DNA from: Blastocatellia bacterium
Lineage (GTDB): Bacteria; Acidobacteriota; Blastocatellia; Chloracidobacteriales; Chloracidobacteriaceae
Assembly: GCA_019695185.1 (NCBI GenBank)
Contig: JAIBAN010000005.1
Coordinates: forward strand, 1-64,000
Reading direction: 5' to 3'
DNA length: 64,000 nt
Below are positions 47,950-57,320 of this stretch, piece after piece. The position numbers and the translations under genes were made by a program. The stretch's first letter is position 1, and the number at the start of each line of letters is the position of its first letter. The notes beneath the pieces were generated by a model, which was given only the letters and a program-made list of their open reading frames with translations, was not told where the DNA came from and did no database searches.

Positions 47950-49047
47950 ATGAAAATTCCGGAAACAGTTGAACGAACAAATGCACCAACCCCGTTGCGG
48001 ATTGGGCTGATTGGTTTGCCCGATTCGGAGATTTTGGATGTGGCCGGCCCGCTTTCGGTTTTTTCGACTGCCAACGCCTGCCGGAAGGAAATGGCACCGG
48101 AATTGGGGCCGTTGTACTCCGTCGAGCTGATTGCCACCGACCCCAGCCGGGTGGTGACCTGTGTGTGCGGTGTTTCCCTCAATGCACAGACGGATTTTCG
48201 CGCCTGTGCGGGAGAAGTGTTTGACACCTTGTTGGTTGGGGGTGGGTTTGGGATTCGCCGATTGGGTGAAATTGAGGGCTTTTTGCCCTGGCTGGCCGAA
48301 CAGGGAAGCAAAACCCGCCGACTGGGTTCAATCTGTGCCGGGGTGGCGGCATTGGCCGCCGCCGGGCTGGTCAATGGTCGCCGGGTCACCACTCATTGGC
48401 GGTATTGTGCTGAAATCGCCGCCAAATTCCCCAAAGTGAATTTTGACCCGAATCCGATTTTCATCCGGGATGGGAACGTCATTACTTCGGCTGGAGTAAC
48501 CTCCGGCATTGACCTTTCATTGGCTTTGGTCGAGGAGGACGGCGGGCCGGAACTGGCCTTGGACGTGGCCCGCAATCTGGTGGTGTTTCTGCGGCGGCCC
48601 GGCAGTCAGGCACAATTCAGCACGACGTTGACCCTGCAAGCCTCAGACCGGTCAGCCCTGCGAAATCTGCAAAGCTGGCTGATTGAACATCTGCATGAGC
48701 CATTGACGGTTGAGGATTTGGCTGACCAAGCAGGGATGAGTCCGCGTAATTTTGCCCGCGTTTTTGCCCGGAATGTCGGGATGCCACCGGGCAAATTTCT
48801 TTCCCAGGTCCGCCTGGAGTTTGCCCGGCGGCGGTTGGAGGAAACGGACCATTCCATTGAGCAGATTGCCGAAAGCTGCGGGTTTGGCAATACCGAGAAC
48901 CTGCGCAGCACATTTCAAAAAAGCCTGGAAGTTTCGCCCCAGGAATATCGGCGGCGGTTTCGCACGCTGAACCCTGCGTCCGGTGGGGACTTTTCCGGTT
49001 TTCACATTTCTTCATCATTGCAACCTGGTGGGAGCACTTTTTTATGA
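47950..49047 (+). CDS. GlxA-type AraC-family regulator with DJ-1/PfpI domain
   Basis: A 365-residue protein. The N-terminal DJ-1/PfpI-like domain (about 10-190) has LDVAGPLSVF and GSICAGVAALAAAGLVNGR with the nucleophile-elbow Cys. The C-terminal AraC helix-turn-helix pair (about 240-345) has LTVEDLADQAGMSPRNFARVF and SIEQIAESCGFGNTENLRSTF. This type controls catabolic or stress genes, with the PfpI part as likely ligand sensor. I chose the ATG at 47950; 47920 is also in frame. It overlaps the next gene by 4 bases (ATGA), so the two are one operon. Confidence 0.9.
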   Translation: MKIPETVERTNAPTPLRIGLIGLPDSEILDVAGPLSVFSTANACRKEMAPELGPLYSVELIATDPSRVVTCVCGVSLNAQTDFRACAGEVFDTLLVGGGFGIRRLGEIEGFLPWLAEQGSKTRRLGSICAGVAALAAAGLVNGRRVTTHWRYCAEIAAKFPKVNFDPNPIFIRDGNVITSAGVTSGIDLSLALVEEDGGPELALDVARNLVVFLRRPGSQAQFSTTLTLQASDRSALRNLQSWLIEHLHEPLTVEDLADQAGMSPRNFARVFARNVGMPPGKFLSQVRLEFARRRLEETDHSIEQIAESCGFGNTENLRSTFQKSLEVSPQEYRRRFRTLNPASGGDFSGFHISSSLQPGGSTFL

Positions 49048-49727
49048 GCAGCAAAAATTGTGAGATTGTGGTTTTTCTGTACCCTGGCATGACCGCGCTG
49101 GATGCCATTGGCCCCTACGAAGTTCTGCGCGGCATTCCTCATGCCTCCATTCGGTTTGTCGGTCTGGAGCGCGGTCCGGTGACCGTTGATTCCCAGGTTC
49201 TGCGCCTGCACGCCGATTTTTCCATTCAGGAAGTAACCTCGGCTGACATCTTGGTGATTCCCGGCGGGAGTGGGACGGAGGAACTCCTTCACCAACCGGA
49301 AATCCTGGAATGGGTCCGCACCATCCATGCCACGACCCGTTGGACCACTTCAGTCTGCACGGGGTCGCTCCTGCTGGGGGCGGCGGGTTTGCTGGCCGGT
49401 CAGGAAGCCACCTCGCACTGGGGCTATCTGGACAAACTTCCGGTGTTTCAAGCCCAGCCGTTAAGCCAGCGGATTGTCCGGGCCGGGAAAATTTTTACCG
49501 CCGCCGGTGTTTCCGCCGGAATTGATATGGCTTTGGTGCTGCTTGCCCTGGAAGCCGGGGAAACCGTGGCGCAGGCCATGCAACTGGTGATTGAGTATGC
49601 CCCGGAGCCGCCTTTTGAAAGCGGTTCGCTCGAAACCGCGCCCGAAGAAGTGATTGCGTTGGCCAAATTATTGCTGGCTGGAAAAAATCCGACGGAAAAA
49701 CAGGAGTCGGCAGCCGTGTCAGGCTGA
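49044..49727 (+). CDS. DJ-1/PfpI family protein
   Basis: A 227-residue stand-alone PfpI/DJ-1 fold protein: VVFLYPGMTALDAIGPYEVL, LVIPGGSGTEELL, TSVCTGSLLLGAAGLLAGQEATSHW (nucleophile Cys and partner His in TSHW), TAAGVSAGIDMALVLL. It is close to the isonitrile hydratase (InhA)-like group, which hydrates isonitriles to formamides; the TSVCTGSLLLGAAGLL and ATSHW motifs fit. Overlapping the regulator by 4 bases, it is probably its target or co-sensor. A strong terminator follows 30 bases later. Confidence 0.87.
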   Translation: MSSKNCEIVVFLYPGMTALDAIGPYEVLRGIPHASIRFVGLERGPVTVDSQVLRLHADFSIQEVTSADILVIPGGSGTEELLHQPEILEWVRTIHATTRWTTSVCTGSLLLGAAGLLAGQEATSHWGYLDKLPVFQAQPLSQRIVRAGKIFTAAGVSAGIDMALVLLALEAGETVAQAMQLVIEYAPEPPFESGSLETAPEEVIALAKLLLAGKNPTEKQESAAVSG

Positions 49728-49757
49728 ACCCGGCTGGTTGCGTCCGCAGGTTGGTCA

Positions 49758-49784
49758 GCCCCCGTCACCGACGGGGGCTTTTTT
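49758..49784 (+). terminator. Rho-independent terminator
   Basis: A 9-bp perfect GC-rich stem GCCCCCGTC-ACC-GACGGGGGC followed by TTTTTT, 30 bases after the PfpI stop. It ends the regulator-PfpI operon. Confidence 0.93.
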
Positions 49785-49973
49785 GTGTCAAGCACCGGAC
49801 AAACCGGTGGAAAATATTGGTATCATTTTTCCTTTGTTTTGGATTAGAGTCGCCTTCGCATTTCTGACTGCGCGACTTTCTGGTTCGCCGGGTCCGTCTT
49901 TTCTACAAAGCCCTGAACCGGGAATGGTTGCATGGAGACAACCACCGTCACCGCTTTGACAAAGGAAAATGTT

Positions 49974-51926
49974 ATGGCTGCCAACTTTGACTCGGTTGAA
50001 ATGACCTTGCTCCGCGCGTTTGCCGCACATTACCCGACTGCCGATTTGGCATTGGCCGAAATTTCAGGTTTACGAGCCAGCCTTTCCCTGCCCAAGGGGG
50101 TGGTTCATGTTATGAGCGATGTGCATGGCGAGTATAAAAAACTGCGCCATATCATCAACAATGCCTCCGGAAGCCTGCGTCCGTTGATTGATTCCCTGTT
50201 TCAAAGCCGGTTGTCGCATGAGGAGCAGCAGAACCTGCTGGCGGTCATGTACTATCCCTTTGAAATGATGGAAGCCATGCACGAACAGCTTTCCAATGCG
50301 GACTTCCGCCGCGATTGGGTGCGCAAAACCATCCGGCTGCAATTTGAAGTCGTGCTGGCCTTGGGCCGCAATTATCGCCGGTCATATGTCACAGGCTTGT
50401 TTCCACGGGAGTTTTACGAACTGTTTGACGAATTGCTGGATGAATCCGGTTCCGGTCGCGGCAGCCATTACATCAACACCATGATTGAATCCCTGGCCGC
50501 CTATGGACGGGATTTGCAGGCGGTGCGGGCGGCATCGCGGCTGGTGCGCAATCTTTCCGTAGCCGAAATCATCGTGGCCGGAGACCTGGGGGACCGGGGG
50601 CCACGGTTGGACCGGGTGATTGATTACCTGATTCAACAGCCAAACGTCTCGTTCACCTGGGGCAATCACGACGTAAGCTGGATGGGGGCCTGTCTGGGGC
50701 AGGAAGCCCTGATTGCCACCGTGTTGCGGATTTCCCTCCGCTACCGCCGGCTGTCGCAGCTTGAGGAAGGGTACGGGCTGATTGTTTCGCCGTTGGAAAA
50801 GCTGGCCCGGACCGTCTATGGCGATGACCCGGTGCAGCATTTCAAGGTCAAAGGTTCGGGGCTGCGCGATGAAATGCTGCTGGCACGGATGCAAAAAGCC
50901 ATTTCCATCATTCAGTTCAAATTGGAAGGGCAAACCGCCCGCCGCCATCCGGAATGGAACATGGAGCACCGGAACCTGTTGCACCGGATTGACCTGGCCA
51001 ACGGCACCGTTGAAATTGACGGCAACACCTATCCGCTGCTCGACACCTTTTTACCCACCATTGACCCGGCCAACCCGTATGAACTTGCACCGGAAGAGCG
51101 GGCCTGTATGGACCGCCTGCGGCAGTCGTTTGTGTCGAGTTCACGCCTATGGCAACACATGTCCTTTCTCGTGCGGCGCGGTTCAACCTGGCTGCAACGC
51201 GACCACGCCCTGATTTTTCATGGATGTGTGCCGGTGGATGAAAATGGCGGGTTGCTGGAACTGGAAGTGGATGCCAAATCGGTGGGCGGACGGGCCCTTT
51301 TTGAAGCCCTGGATTCAAAAGTCCGGAGTGCCTTTCGGAAAGGGGCTTCCTCGGTCGGAGCCGACGCCGACTGGCTGTGGTACCTCTGGACCGGCTCGCT
51401 TTCCCCAATGTTTGGCAAGGACCGGATGGCCACCTTTGAAGGGTACTTTGTGGCGGACAAACAAACCCGCCACGAAACGAAAAATCCCTACTTCAAGCTC
51501 ATTCACGAAAAAGATTTTTGTGACCGCATCTGCCGTGAATTCGGCATTGAAACAGACGGGCTGATTGTTAACGGCCACGTTCCCGTCAAGGTTGAAAAAG
51601 GCGAGGAACCCGTCAAGCGGAGCGGTGCCGCAGTCACGATTGACGGAGCCTTTTCGGAAGCTTACGGAGACCGGGGCTATACCTTGATTCTGGCTCCGGA
51701 ACGGATTGCCCTGGCCGAGCACCATCATTTTGAATCCATCAGCGAGGCGATTCATGCCGGGGCCGATATTATTCCTCAAGTGACCAACATCCGCACGTAT
51801 GAACAGCCCCGCACCGTGGGCGATACGCAGGAAGGCGAGGAAATTCGCAAACGGATTTATGCGCTGGAACGGCTGGCTTTGGCCTACGAGGACGGCGTTG
51901 TGATGGAAACGTTCGGAAAATTCTAA
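49974..51926 (+). CDS. fbp: Fructose-1,6-bisphosphatase class III
   Basis: A 650-residue enzyme of the large Firmicutes-type FBPase family, which uses a calcineurin-like metallophosphatase fold: HVMSDVHGEYKKL, VAGDLGDRGPRLD, FTWGNHDVSWMGA and IVNGHVPVKVEKGE carry the metal ligands. It hydrolyses fructose 1,6-bisphosphate to fructose 6-phosphate in gluconeogenesis. I chose the ATG at 49974 because AAAGGA lies upstream; an ATG at 49932 (METTTVT) is in frame. It is monocistronic by context. Other phyla commonly have class I or II enzymes, so this is a useful lineage clue. Confidence 0.94.
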   Translation: MAANFDSVEMTLLRAFAAHYPTADLALAEISGLRASLSLPKGVVHVMSDVHGEYKKLRHIINNASGSLRPLIDSLFQSRLSHEEQQNLLAVMYYPFEMMEAMHEQLSNADFRRDWVRKTIRLQFEVVLALGRNYRRSYVTGLFPREFYELFDELLDESGSGRGSHYINTMIESLAAYGRDLQAVRAASRLVRNLSVAEIIVAGDLGDRGPRLDRVIDYLIQQPNVSFTWGNHDVSWMGACLGQEALIATVLRISLRYRRLSQLEEGYGLIVSPLEKLARTVYGDDPVQHFKVKGSGLRDEMLLARMQKAISIIQFKLEGQTARRHPEWNMEHRNLLHRIDLANGTVEIDGNTYPLLDTFLPTIDPANPYELAPEERACMDRLRQSFVSSSRLWQHMSFLVRRGSTWLQRDHALIFHGCVPVDENGGLLELEVDAKSVGGRALFEALDSKVRSAFRKGASSVGADADWLWYLWTGSLSPMFGKDRMATFEGYFVADKQTRHETKNPYFKLIHEKDFCDRICREFGIETDGLIVNGHVPVKVEKGEEPVKRSGAAVTIDGAFSEAYGDRGYTLILAPERIALAEHHHFESISEAIHAGADIIPQVTNIRTYEQPRTVGDTQEGEEIRKRIYALERLALAYEDGVVMETFGKF

Positions 51927-51948
51927 GTTCAGTTTCAGGTTCAGAGTA

Positions 51949-52077
51949 CCGCCTTCAGGCGGCGGTTTGGAGTACCGCCTTCAGGCGGCTGGTACGTAAA
52001 GAATTTTGATCTTTTCCCATTTATTTTCTACCAACCGACGTGTCAACGCGGAACTCTGAACCGCCGCCTGAAGGCGG
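51949..52077. repeat. Inverted repeat CCGCCTTCAGGCGGCGGTT with direct copy
   Basis: CCGCCTTCAGGCGGCGGTT (51949-51967) has an exact reverse complement at 52059-52077. A second direct GTACCGCCTTCAGGCGG lies at about 51972-51988. Each is itself nearly palindromic (CCGCCT-TC-AGGCGG), so alternative stems are possible. It occupies the FBPase-lipoprotein gap. Confidence 0.9.
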
Positions 52078-52101
52078 AACTCCATACTTTCTATGAGGTT
52101 T

Positions 52102-53289
52102 ATGAAAAAAAACAGATTGATCGGTTGTCTTTTGAGTTTTTTGTTGGTGACGGCTACCGGTTGCGGCCTGCTGCCCAAAGGGAATGACGCGAAGTCCGAA
52201 AAAAAATCCACCACGGGCAAAGCCTCCACTGATAAAAAGAGCGATTTTGCGGTGACGGCAAATGCTGCCTCCGCCAAATTTACCAAAGTTTTTGTAGGGA
52301 AAATCGGAACCTACGATGTCACGATGACCATCAGCCGGGAAAATGCCCAACTGGATGGTTCCTACGCCTATGACAAGAATTTTCCGGTTTTGCGCGGGGT
52401 GCTGAATTCGCTTTCCGTTGCCGGGGAAGTGGCTGCTGACGGCTCATTTACCCTCAAAGAAACGGAATTCAATGCGCTCAAAGGAGACGGGGCCGAAAAA
52501 CAGACCGGGAAATTTACCGGGAAACTCACGCAGGAAACCAACGGAGCCAATGCCCAACTGAAACTGGCCGGCACCTGGACCAAACCCAATGGTGAAAAAC
52601 CGACTCCGTTTACCTTGCTTGAAGAGGTTTTTGACCTGGGGCCCCAAGTCACCATTCTCAGCAAGGAAATCAAGGAAACCAACAAAGTCAACCGGTTTTC
52701 ATTTTCGGCTGTGTTTCCCGCGCTTTCCGGAGCGACCGACCCCGGAGCCGCCGCCATCAACAAAAATGTGGAGAACTGGGTTAAAGCAGAACAGAAAACC
52801 TGGCTGGAAAACTTCAAACCCGACCCGGAGGAAAAAAGCGAAACCAGTGAAGACAACGCCGAGTCCGCAACCAGCGAGGTTGAAATCACCTATGAGGTTT
52901 CCTTTGCCAATGCAGGGATTGTCAGTTTTGTGATGAACACCTATGCCAGTGCAGCCCAGGCCGCCCATCCCAACACCGCAGTACAAACCTTGAATTTTGA
53001 CCGGAAAACCGGACGGCAACTTGAATTGAAAGACCTTTTTCGGGCGGATGCCCCGTATCTGGAAACGCTGGCTCGAATTTCCAACGACCTCAGCCGGAAA
53101 ACGCCTGAATACAGCCTGTCGGAATTTGAACCCAATCCTGACAATTTCAAAAACTGGTCGGTCTCCCGGCATGGGTTCTGGGTTTATACCGAGGTGCCTC
53201 ATGTCATTGGCGATACCGCCGCCATGTACATTCCTTATGGGGAATTGAAGGCTGTTCTCAATCCGTCGGGTCCGTTGGCTTCCTTGTAA
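52102..53289 (+). CDS. RsiV/DUF3298-like lipoprotein
   Basis: A 395-residue predicted lipoprotein: MKKNRLIGCLLSF signal and a lipobox-like VTATGC. After a Lys/Ser-rich spacer come a beta-rich domain (about 65-185) and a C-terminal domain (about 195-395) with PALSGATDPGAAAINKNVENW, LNFDRKTGRQLELKDLFR and YIPYGELKAVLNP, which fit the DUF3298/DUF4163 (RsiV-like) fold. RsiV itself is an anti-sigma factor that binds lysozyme; this protein has no anti-sigma part, so only the fold is comparable. An ATG 3 codons upstream is also possible. Confidence 0.72.
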   Translation: MKKNRLIGCLLSFLLVTATGCGLLPKGNDAKSEKKSTTGKASTDKKSDFAVTANAASAKFTKVFVGKIGTYDVTMTISRENAQLDGSYAYDKNFPVLRGVLNSLSVAGEVAADGSFTLKETEFNALKGDGAEKQTGKFTGKLTQETNGANAQLKLAGTWTKPNGEKPTPFTLLEEVFDLGPQVTILSKEIKETNKVNRFSFSAVFPALSGATDPGAAAINKNVENWVKAEQKTWLENFKPDPEEKSETSEDNAESATSEVEITYEVSFANAGIVSFVMNTYASAAQAAHPNTAVQTLNFDRKTGRQLELKDLFRADAPYLETLARISNDLSRKTPEYSLSEFEPNPDNFKNWSVSRHGFWVYTEVPHVIGDTAAMYIPYGELKAVLNPSGPLASL

Positions 53290-53422
53290 CCGATGACACA
53301 ACAGGATTTGGACAGAAAGGAGGCCGGAACTGAAATTTTCTTTGCAAAGTCCGCTCTTCCAGAGGAAAATCATTCAATTCCTGCGTTCCGCACGGCCCGC
53401 GCCCCAAACCCCGTTACCCTGA

Positions 53423-55255
53423 ATGAAAAATATGAATGAAATGATTGACTTTGACATCCTGTTGGAAGTCAACCAGCCACGGGTGGTGGAAAACCACGAG
53501 AAACTGCTGGATGCCCTCCGCCACCTGGAAAATGGCATTATGGTCCTCAACGACCAAGGCCATGTCATGTTTGCCAACGAAATTGCCGCCCGGTTGTTTA
53601 ACTGTGAGGCAGATGCGCTGATTGGACTGCCGTTTGATTTAGCCCATCCGGAACAGGGACATTCAGTACTGGCCAAGGCGCGGGAACTGGAGGTTTTTTC
53701 CTCTTCCGACATTTGTTTGAATGAACTGACCCTGGGAATCAACAAAGCACTGCTGGTCACCCTGCGCGACATCCGCGAACGTGAAACCGCCGAGGCGACC
53801 CTCAAAGCGGTTTACAAGGAATTGCGGGACATCAAGTTTGCCTTGGACCAGTCCTCGATTGTGGCCATGACGGACCGGCATGGTGTGATTACCTACTGCA
53901 ATGACAAGTTTTGCGAAATTTCCAAGTATTCCCTCACCGAACTGTTGGGAAAAACCCATCGGGTCATCAATTCTGGATACCATCCGGAAGAGTTTTTCCA
54001 GGATATGTGGCGCACCATCGGGCGCGGAAAAGTGTGGCGCGGTGAAATCAAAAACCGGGCCAAGGATGGCACGCTGTACTGGGTGGACACGACCATTATT
54101 CCGTTTTTGGATGCGGATGGGAAACCCTATCAGTATGTGGCCATCCGCAACGACATCACTGAGCGCAAGCGGGCCGAGGAACAAGTACTGGAACAGGCTA
54201 CTCTGATTAACCAGACCCAGGATGCCATCATTGTCCGCAATTGGAATGATGGCCGGATTCTGTTCTGGAACCGGAGCGCAGAACGGATTTACGGTTGGAC
54301 GGCAGCGGAGGCCGTGGGGAAAATTGCTTCAAAACTGCTGTTTACGGAGGTTCCTCCCCAGATTGAAGAAGCCCACCGGGTGGTGCTGGCGGCTGGGGAG
54401 TGGCGCGGCGAACTCTATCAGGTCACCAAAGAAGGCAAGGATATTGTGGTGGAGAGTGCCTGGACTTTGCTCCGTGACCGGGAAGGAAAACCCAAGGCGA
54501 TTCTGGTGGTCAACACCAACATCACTGAAAAAATCAGGCTTGAAGTGGAATTGATGCGGGCTTCCCAGTTTTCTCTGATTGGCGAACTGGCTGCCGGGCT
54601 GGCTCACGAAATCAAGAATCCGCTGGCTGGCATCCAAGGAGCAGTGGATATTCTCATCCGCCGCCGGGACAAAGATGACCCGGAACGAGTGGCGCTGGAA
54701 GCCGTTCGGGGGGAAGTTGCCCGAATTGACGCAACCGTGCGCGAACTACTCAACCGGGGGCGACCCCGGACCACGCATCTTGCCCCGCACTCAGTCACGG
54801 ATGTCGTGCGCCGGGCTGTATTTGTGGCCCGCCAGCAACTGGCGGTCGAGACTCTTGGCAATCAAAGACACCTGACTTTGGAATTTGAACCGCCCAACGA
54901 TGCCATCACCATGCCGATAGACTCGCTCCAATTGGAAGATGCTGTCCTCAATCTGCTGTTGAATGCCATTGAGGCCATTGAAGAAAGCGGCACCGTAAAC
55001 GTTTTCCTGGAAATTCACCCTAAGAACCCTGATGGCATTCAGAAAGAGGTGCATATCAAAGTGCAGGATAGCGGACGCGGGATTTCCGAAACCGACCTGC
55101 CCAATGTTTTCAACCCATTTTTTACCAAGGCTCGCAAAGGGACTGGGCTCGGTTTGCCTGCCGTGCGCCGGATTGCCCGTGCCCACGGAGGTCGGGTGGA
55201 CGTCCAGTCAAAACTGAGCGAAGGGGCCACCTTTACCATTGTGCTGCCGATGTAA
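53423..55255 (+). CDS. PAS-domain NtrB-type histidine kinase, soluble
   Basis: A 610-residue kinase. Three PAS domains (about 20-125; 130-255 with MTDRHGVITYCNDKFCEISKYS and RNDITERKRAEEQ; 258-375 with WNRSAERIYGWTAAEAVGK and VNTNITEKIR) precede HisKA with GLAHEIKNPLAGI (His near 394) and HATPase (LNLLLNAIEAIEE, DSGRGISE, KGTGLGLPAVRRI). No membrane segment is present. The HisKA/ATPase pair is of the NtrB/AtoS type, which normally serves an NtrC-class regulator. None is adjacent; a Ser/Thr kinase gene follows in the same direction. Confidence 0.93.
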   Translation: MKNMNEMIDFDILLEVNQPRVVENHEKLLDALRHLENGIMVLNDQGHVMFANEIAARLFNCEADALIGLPFDLAHPEQGHSVLAKARELEVFSSSDICLNELTLGINKALLVTLRDIRERETAEATLKAVYKELRDIKFALDQSSIVAMTDRHGVITYCNDKFCEISKYSLTELLGKTHRVINSGYHPEEFFQDMWRTIGRGKVWRGEIKNRAKDGTLYWVDTTIIPFLDADGKPYQYVAIRNDITERKRAEEQVLEQATLINQTQDAIIVRNWNDGRILFWNRSAERIYGWTAAEAVGKIASKLLFTEVPPQIEEAHRVVLAAGEWRGELYQVTKEGKDIVVESAWTLLRDREGKPKAILVVNTNITEKIRLEVELMRASQFSLIGELAAGLAHEIKNPLAGIQGAVDILIRRRDKDDPERVALEAVRGEVARIDATVRELLNRGRPRTTHLAPHSVTDVVRRAVFVARQQLAVETLGNQRHLTLEFEPPNDAITMPIDSLQLEDAVLNLLLNAIEAIEESGTVNVFLEIHPKNPDGIQKEVHIKVQDSGRGISETDLPNVFNPFFTKARKGTGLGLPAVRRIARAHGGRVDVQSKLSEGATFTIVLPM

Positions 55256-55439
55256 CGCCAGCAGCGGCAGCCTGTTCCAAGGATTGGGTTGCTCGAGGTA
55301 AATCACACCGAGATGTGAAATCAGGTTTGAGGTGCCGGGTTTTGAACTCTCGGCTCCTGGATTGAGGTTGCATGCTTTCCAAAACAATTTTCGCACGAAA
55401 CCACCCCAAAACCTGAAACCTGAACCCCCAAACCAAACC

Positions 55440-57320
55440 ATGCACAATCTGATTGGCCAAACCCTGGATGGAAAATACCGGATTGAAGAACGCCTTGGCG
55501 GGGGTGGGATGGGGGCGGTGTATTTGGCCACCCACCTTGGAACCCACCGCACGGTTGCCCTTAAAGTCATTACCCCGGAGTTGATGAATAACCCGGAATA
55601 TGTTGAACGTTTCAAACGGGAAGCCGAGGCAGCCGGGCGTTTGCGGCACCCGAACATTGTGGATGTGACCGATTTTGGTTTTGCCCGGTGCTGGGATACC
55701 CAGATTGCCTACTTGGTGATGGAGTATCTGGATGGATGCAGTCTGGCGGATGTGCTGACCGAGGAAAAGCACTTGCCTGTGCTCTGGGTGGTCGAAATCC
55801 TCGAACAGGTTTGTTCGGCAATGCAGGAAGCCCATCAGAACGGAATCGTCCACCGGGATCTGAAACCCGATAACATTTGGCTGGAGCCCAACCGCAGGGG
55901 CGGATATACGGTCAAAGTGCTTGATTTTGGCTTGGCCAAGCCACAGGACCAAATAACTGGAAACACAGTTTGGAAAGCGGGTGCCATCCCTGCGGGAGGC
56001 ACCGTTGAGTCTGGGCCGGAAGTCCTGATTACAGGGGTTGGGTTTCCGGCTGCCGGTTTTGAATTTTCCGAAGACACCACCAAAATCATCCGGCTTGAAA
56101 CCGAATCCGAAACCCGACTGCACCCTCCGGACGGCTCATCTTCCCCTTCCCTGCATTCATCCTCAAGCAGCGCTTTCACCCAGATTGGAACCCGGCTGGG
56201 GACTCCGCGCTATATGTCACCTGAACAATGTCGGGGAGAGGCGGCAGACCTGCGCTCCGATATTTACAGTCTGGGCGTGATTGCATTTGAAATGCTGGCC
56301 GGGGTTCCACCCTTTCAAGGGGAAACGGATGCTCTTTTGCGGCAACATGTGGAAAGTCAGCCTCCGCCGTTGCGGAAATTGCGGGCAAAGGTCCCCCGTC
56401 CTCTGGTCAGACTGATTGATTCCGCCTTGGCCAAAAACCCGGCTGACCGGCCTGCCTCAGCCGAAGTTCTGGGGAATGCCCTGCGCGCCGGGGTGGAAAG
56501 TTCCGGTTCGCTCATCCGGCAGGGGATTTCGTTGTACAGTGAGCATTTCTGGCTGTTTCTGAAAATCATCCTGTTGGCCAATTTGCCCTTGCTGTTGTTG
56601 GGATTGCTTGACTTCAAGGTTCATAGCGGCACCTTGTCGCTTTCATTGCTTGGGGTTTCAACGTTGGGGGGCTTGGCGGTTCTGAACCTCATTGGTTGGT
56701 TGATGGCAAGGTTCATTCCCCTGCTCTTTATGCCCACCGTGATTCAGTTGATGGCGATGCCCCTCCGACCGGTTCATTTCGGAACCAATTTCCACCTGCT
56801 GCGGCAACGGTTGGGTCCCCTGGTATGGACTCTGTTCGTTTCCTCCGTCCAGCTTGTGTGGCGGTTCCTTAAATTGATTATCCCAGGTCTGTTGGGGCTC
56901 CTGTATTTTTCTTTCGTGTCCCCGGTGGTATTGATTGAAGGGCTTTCCGGGACTGCCGCGTTGGAGCGTTCCACGGTTCTGGTCAAACGGGTTTGGAAGC
57001 TGGTCATTGGAATTCTGATTCTGACCAGCATTATTGAGTTTCTGTTGACAACCCCGGTTAGTTTTTATTTTGCGACCATGATTGGCAAGATTCTGCATTA
57101 TGAAGAATCAGATACCTTGATTTTGAAAGAATTCATTTTTCGGATGGTATATTTGGTGGTGCAACCAATCGGATTGATTTCTATGGCGATGGTCTATGTG
57201 CGCGCCCGACAGGCCGGAGGCGAGCCCCTCTCCCGGATTTTCAGCGAGTTGCCGGAATATAAACCGCAAAGCGGTTGGCAAAGCCGCCGCCAGCTTCGCC
57301 ACGGCACCCGCAGTACCTGA
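55440..57320 (+). CDS. Ser/Thr kinase with extended activation loop and polytopic membrane domain
   Basis: A 626-residue protein. The N-terminal Hanks kinase has LGGGGMGAVYLA, ALKVI, HRDLKPDN, DFGLAK and RYMSPEQ. About 100 residues separate DFG from the SPE motif, versus 25-35 usual; the insert is Ser/Thr-rich (SSSPSLHSSSSSAFT). The C-terminal half (about 360-600) has five or six membrane segments and the stretch EGLSGTAALERSTVLVKRVW, like glycerophosphodiesterase membrane/YciC-type domains. There is no visible extracellular sensor; the sensing part may be the membrane itself. I chose the ATG at 55440; the longer frame has no kinase-like start. A weak CCTGAAA repeat lies upstream. Confidence 0.9.
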   Translation: MHNLIGQTLDGKYRIEERLGGGGMGAVYLATHLGTHRTVALKVITPELMNNPEYVERFKREAEAAGRLRHPNIVDVTDFGFARCWDTQIAYLVMEYLDGCSLADVLTEEKHLPVLWVVEILEQVCSAMQEAHQNGIVHRDLKPDNIWLEPNRRGGYTVKVLDFGLAKPQDQITGNTVWKAGAIPAGGTVESGPEVLITGVGFPAAGFEFSEDTTKIIRLETESETRLHPPDGSSSPSLHSSSSSAFTQIGTRLGTPRYMSPEQCRGEAADLRSDIYSLGVIAFEMLAGVPPFQGETDALLRQHVESQPPPLRKLRAKVPRPLVRLIDSALAKNPADRPASAEVLGNALRAGVESSGSLIRQGISLYSEHFWLFLKIILLANLPLLLLGLLDFKVHSGTLSLSLLGVSTLGGLAVLNLIGWLMARFIPLLFMPTVIQLMAMPLRPVHFGTNFHLLRQRLGPLVWTLFVSSVQLVWRFLKLIIPGLLGLLYFSFVSPVVLIEGLSGTAALERSTVLVKRVWKLVIGILILTSIIEFLLTTPVSFYFATMIGKILHYEESDTLILKEFIFRMVYLVVQPIGLISMAMVYVRARQAGGEPLSRIFSELPEYKPQSGWQSRRQLRHGTRST

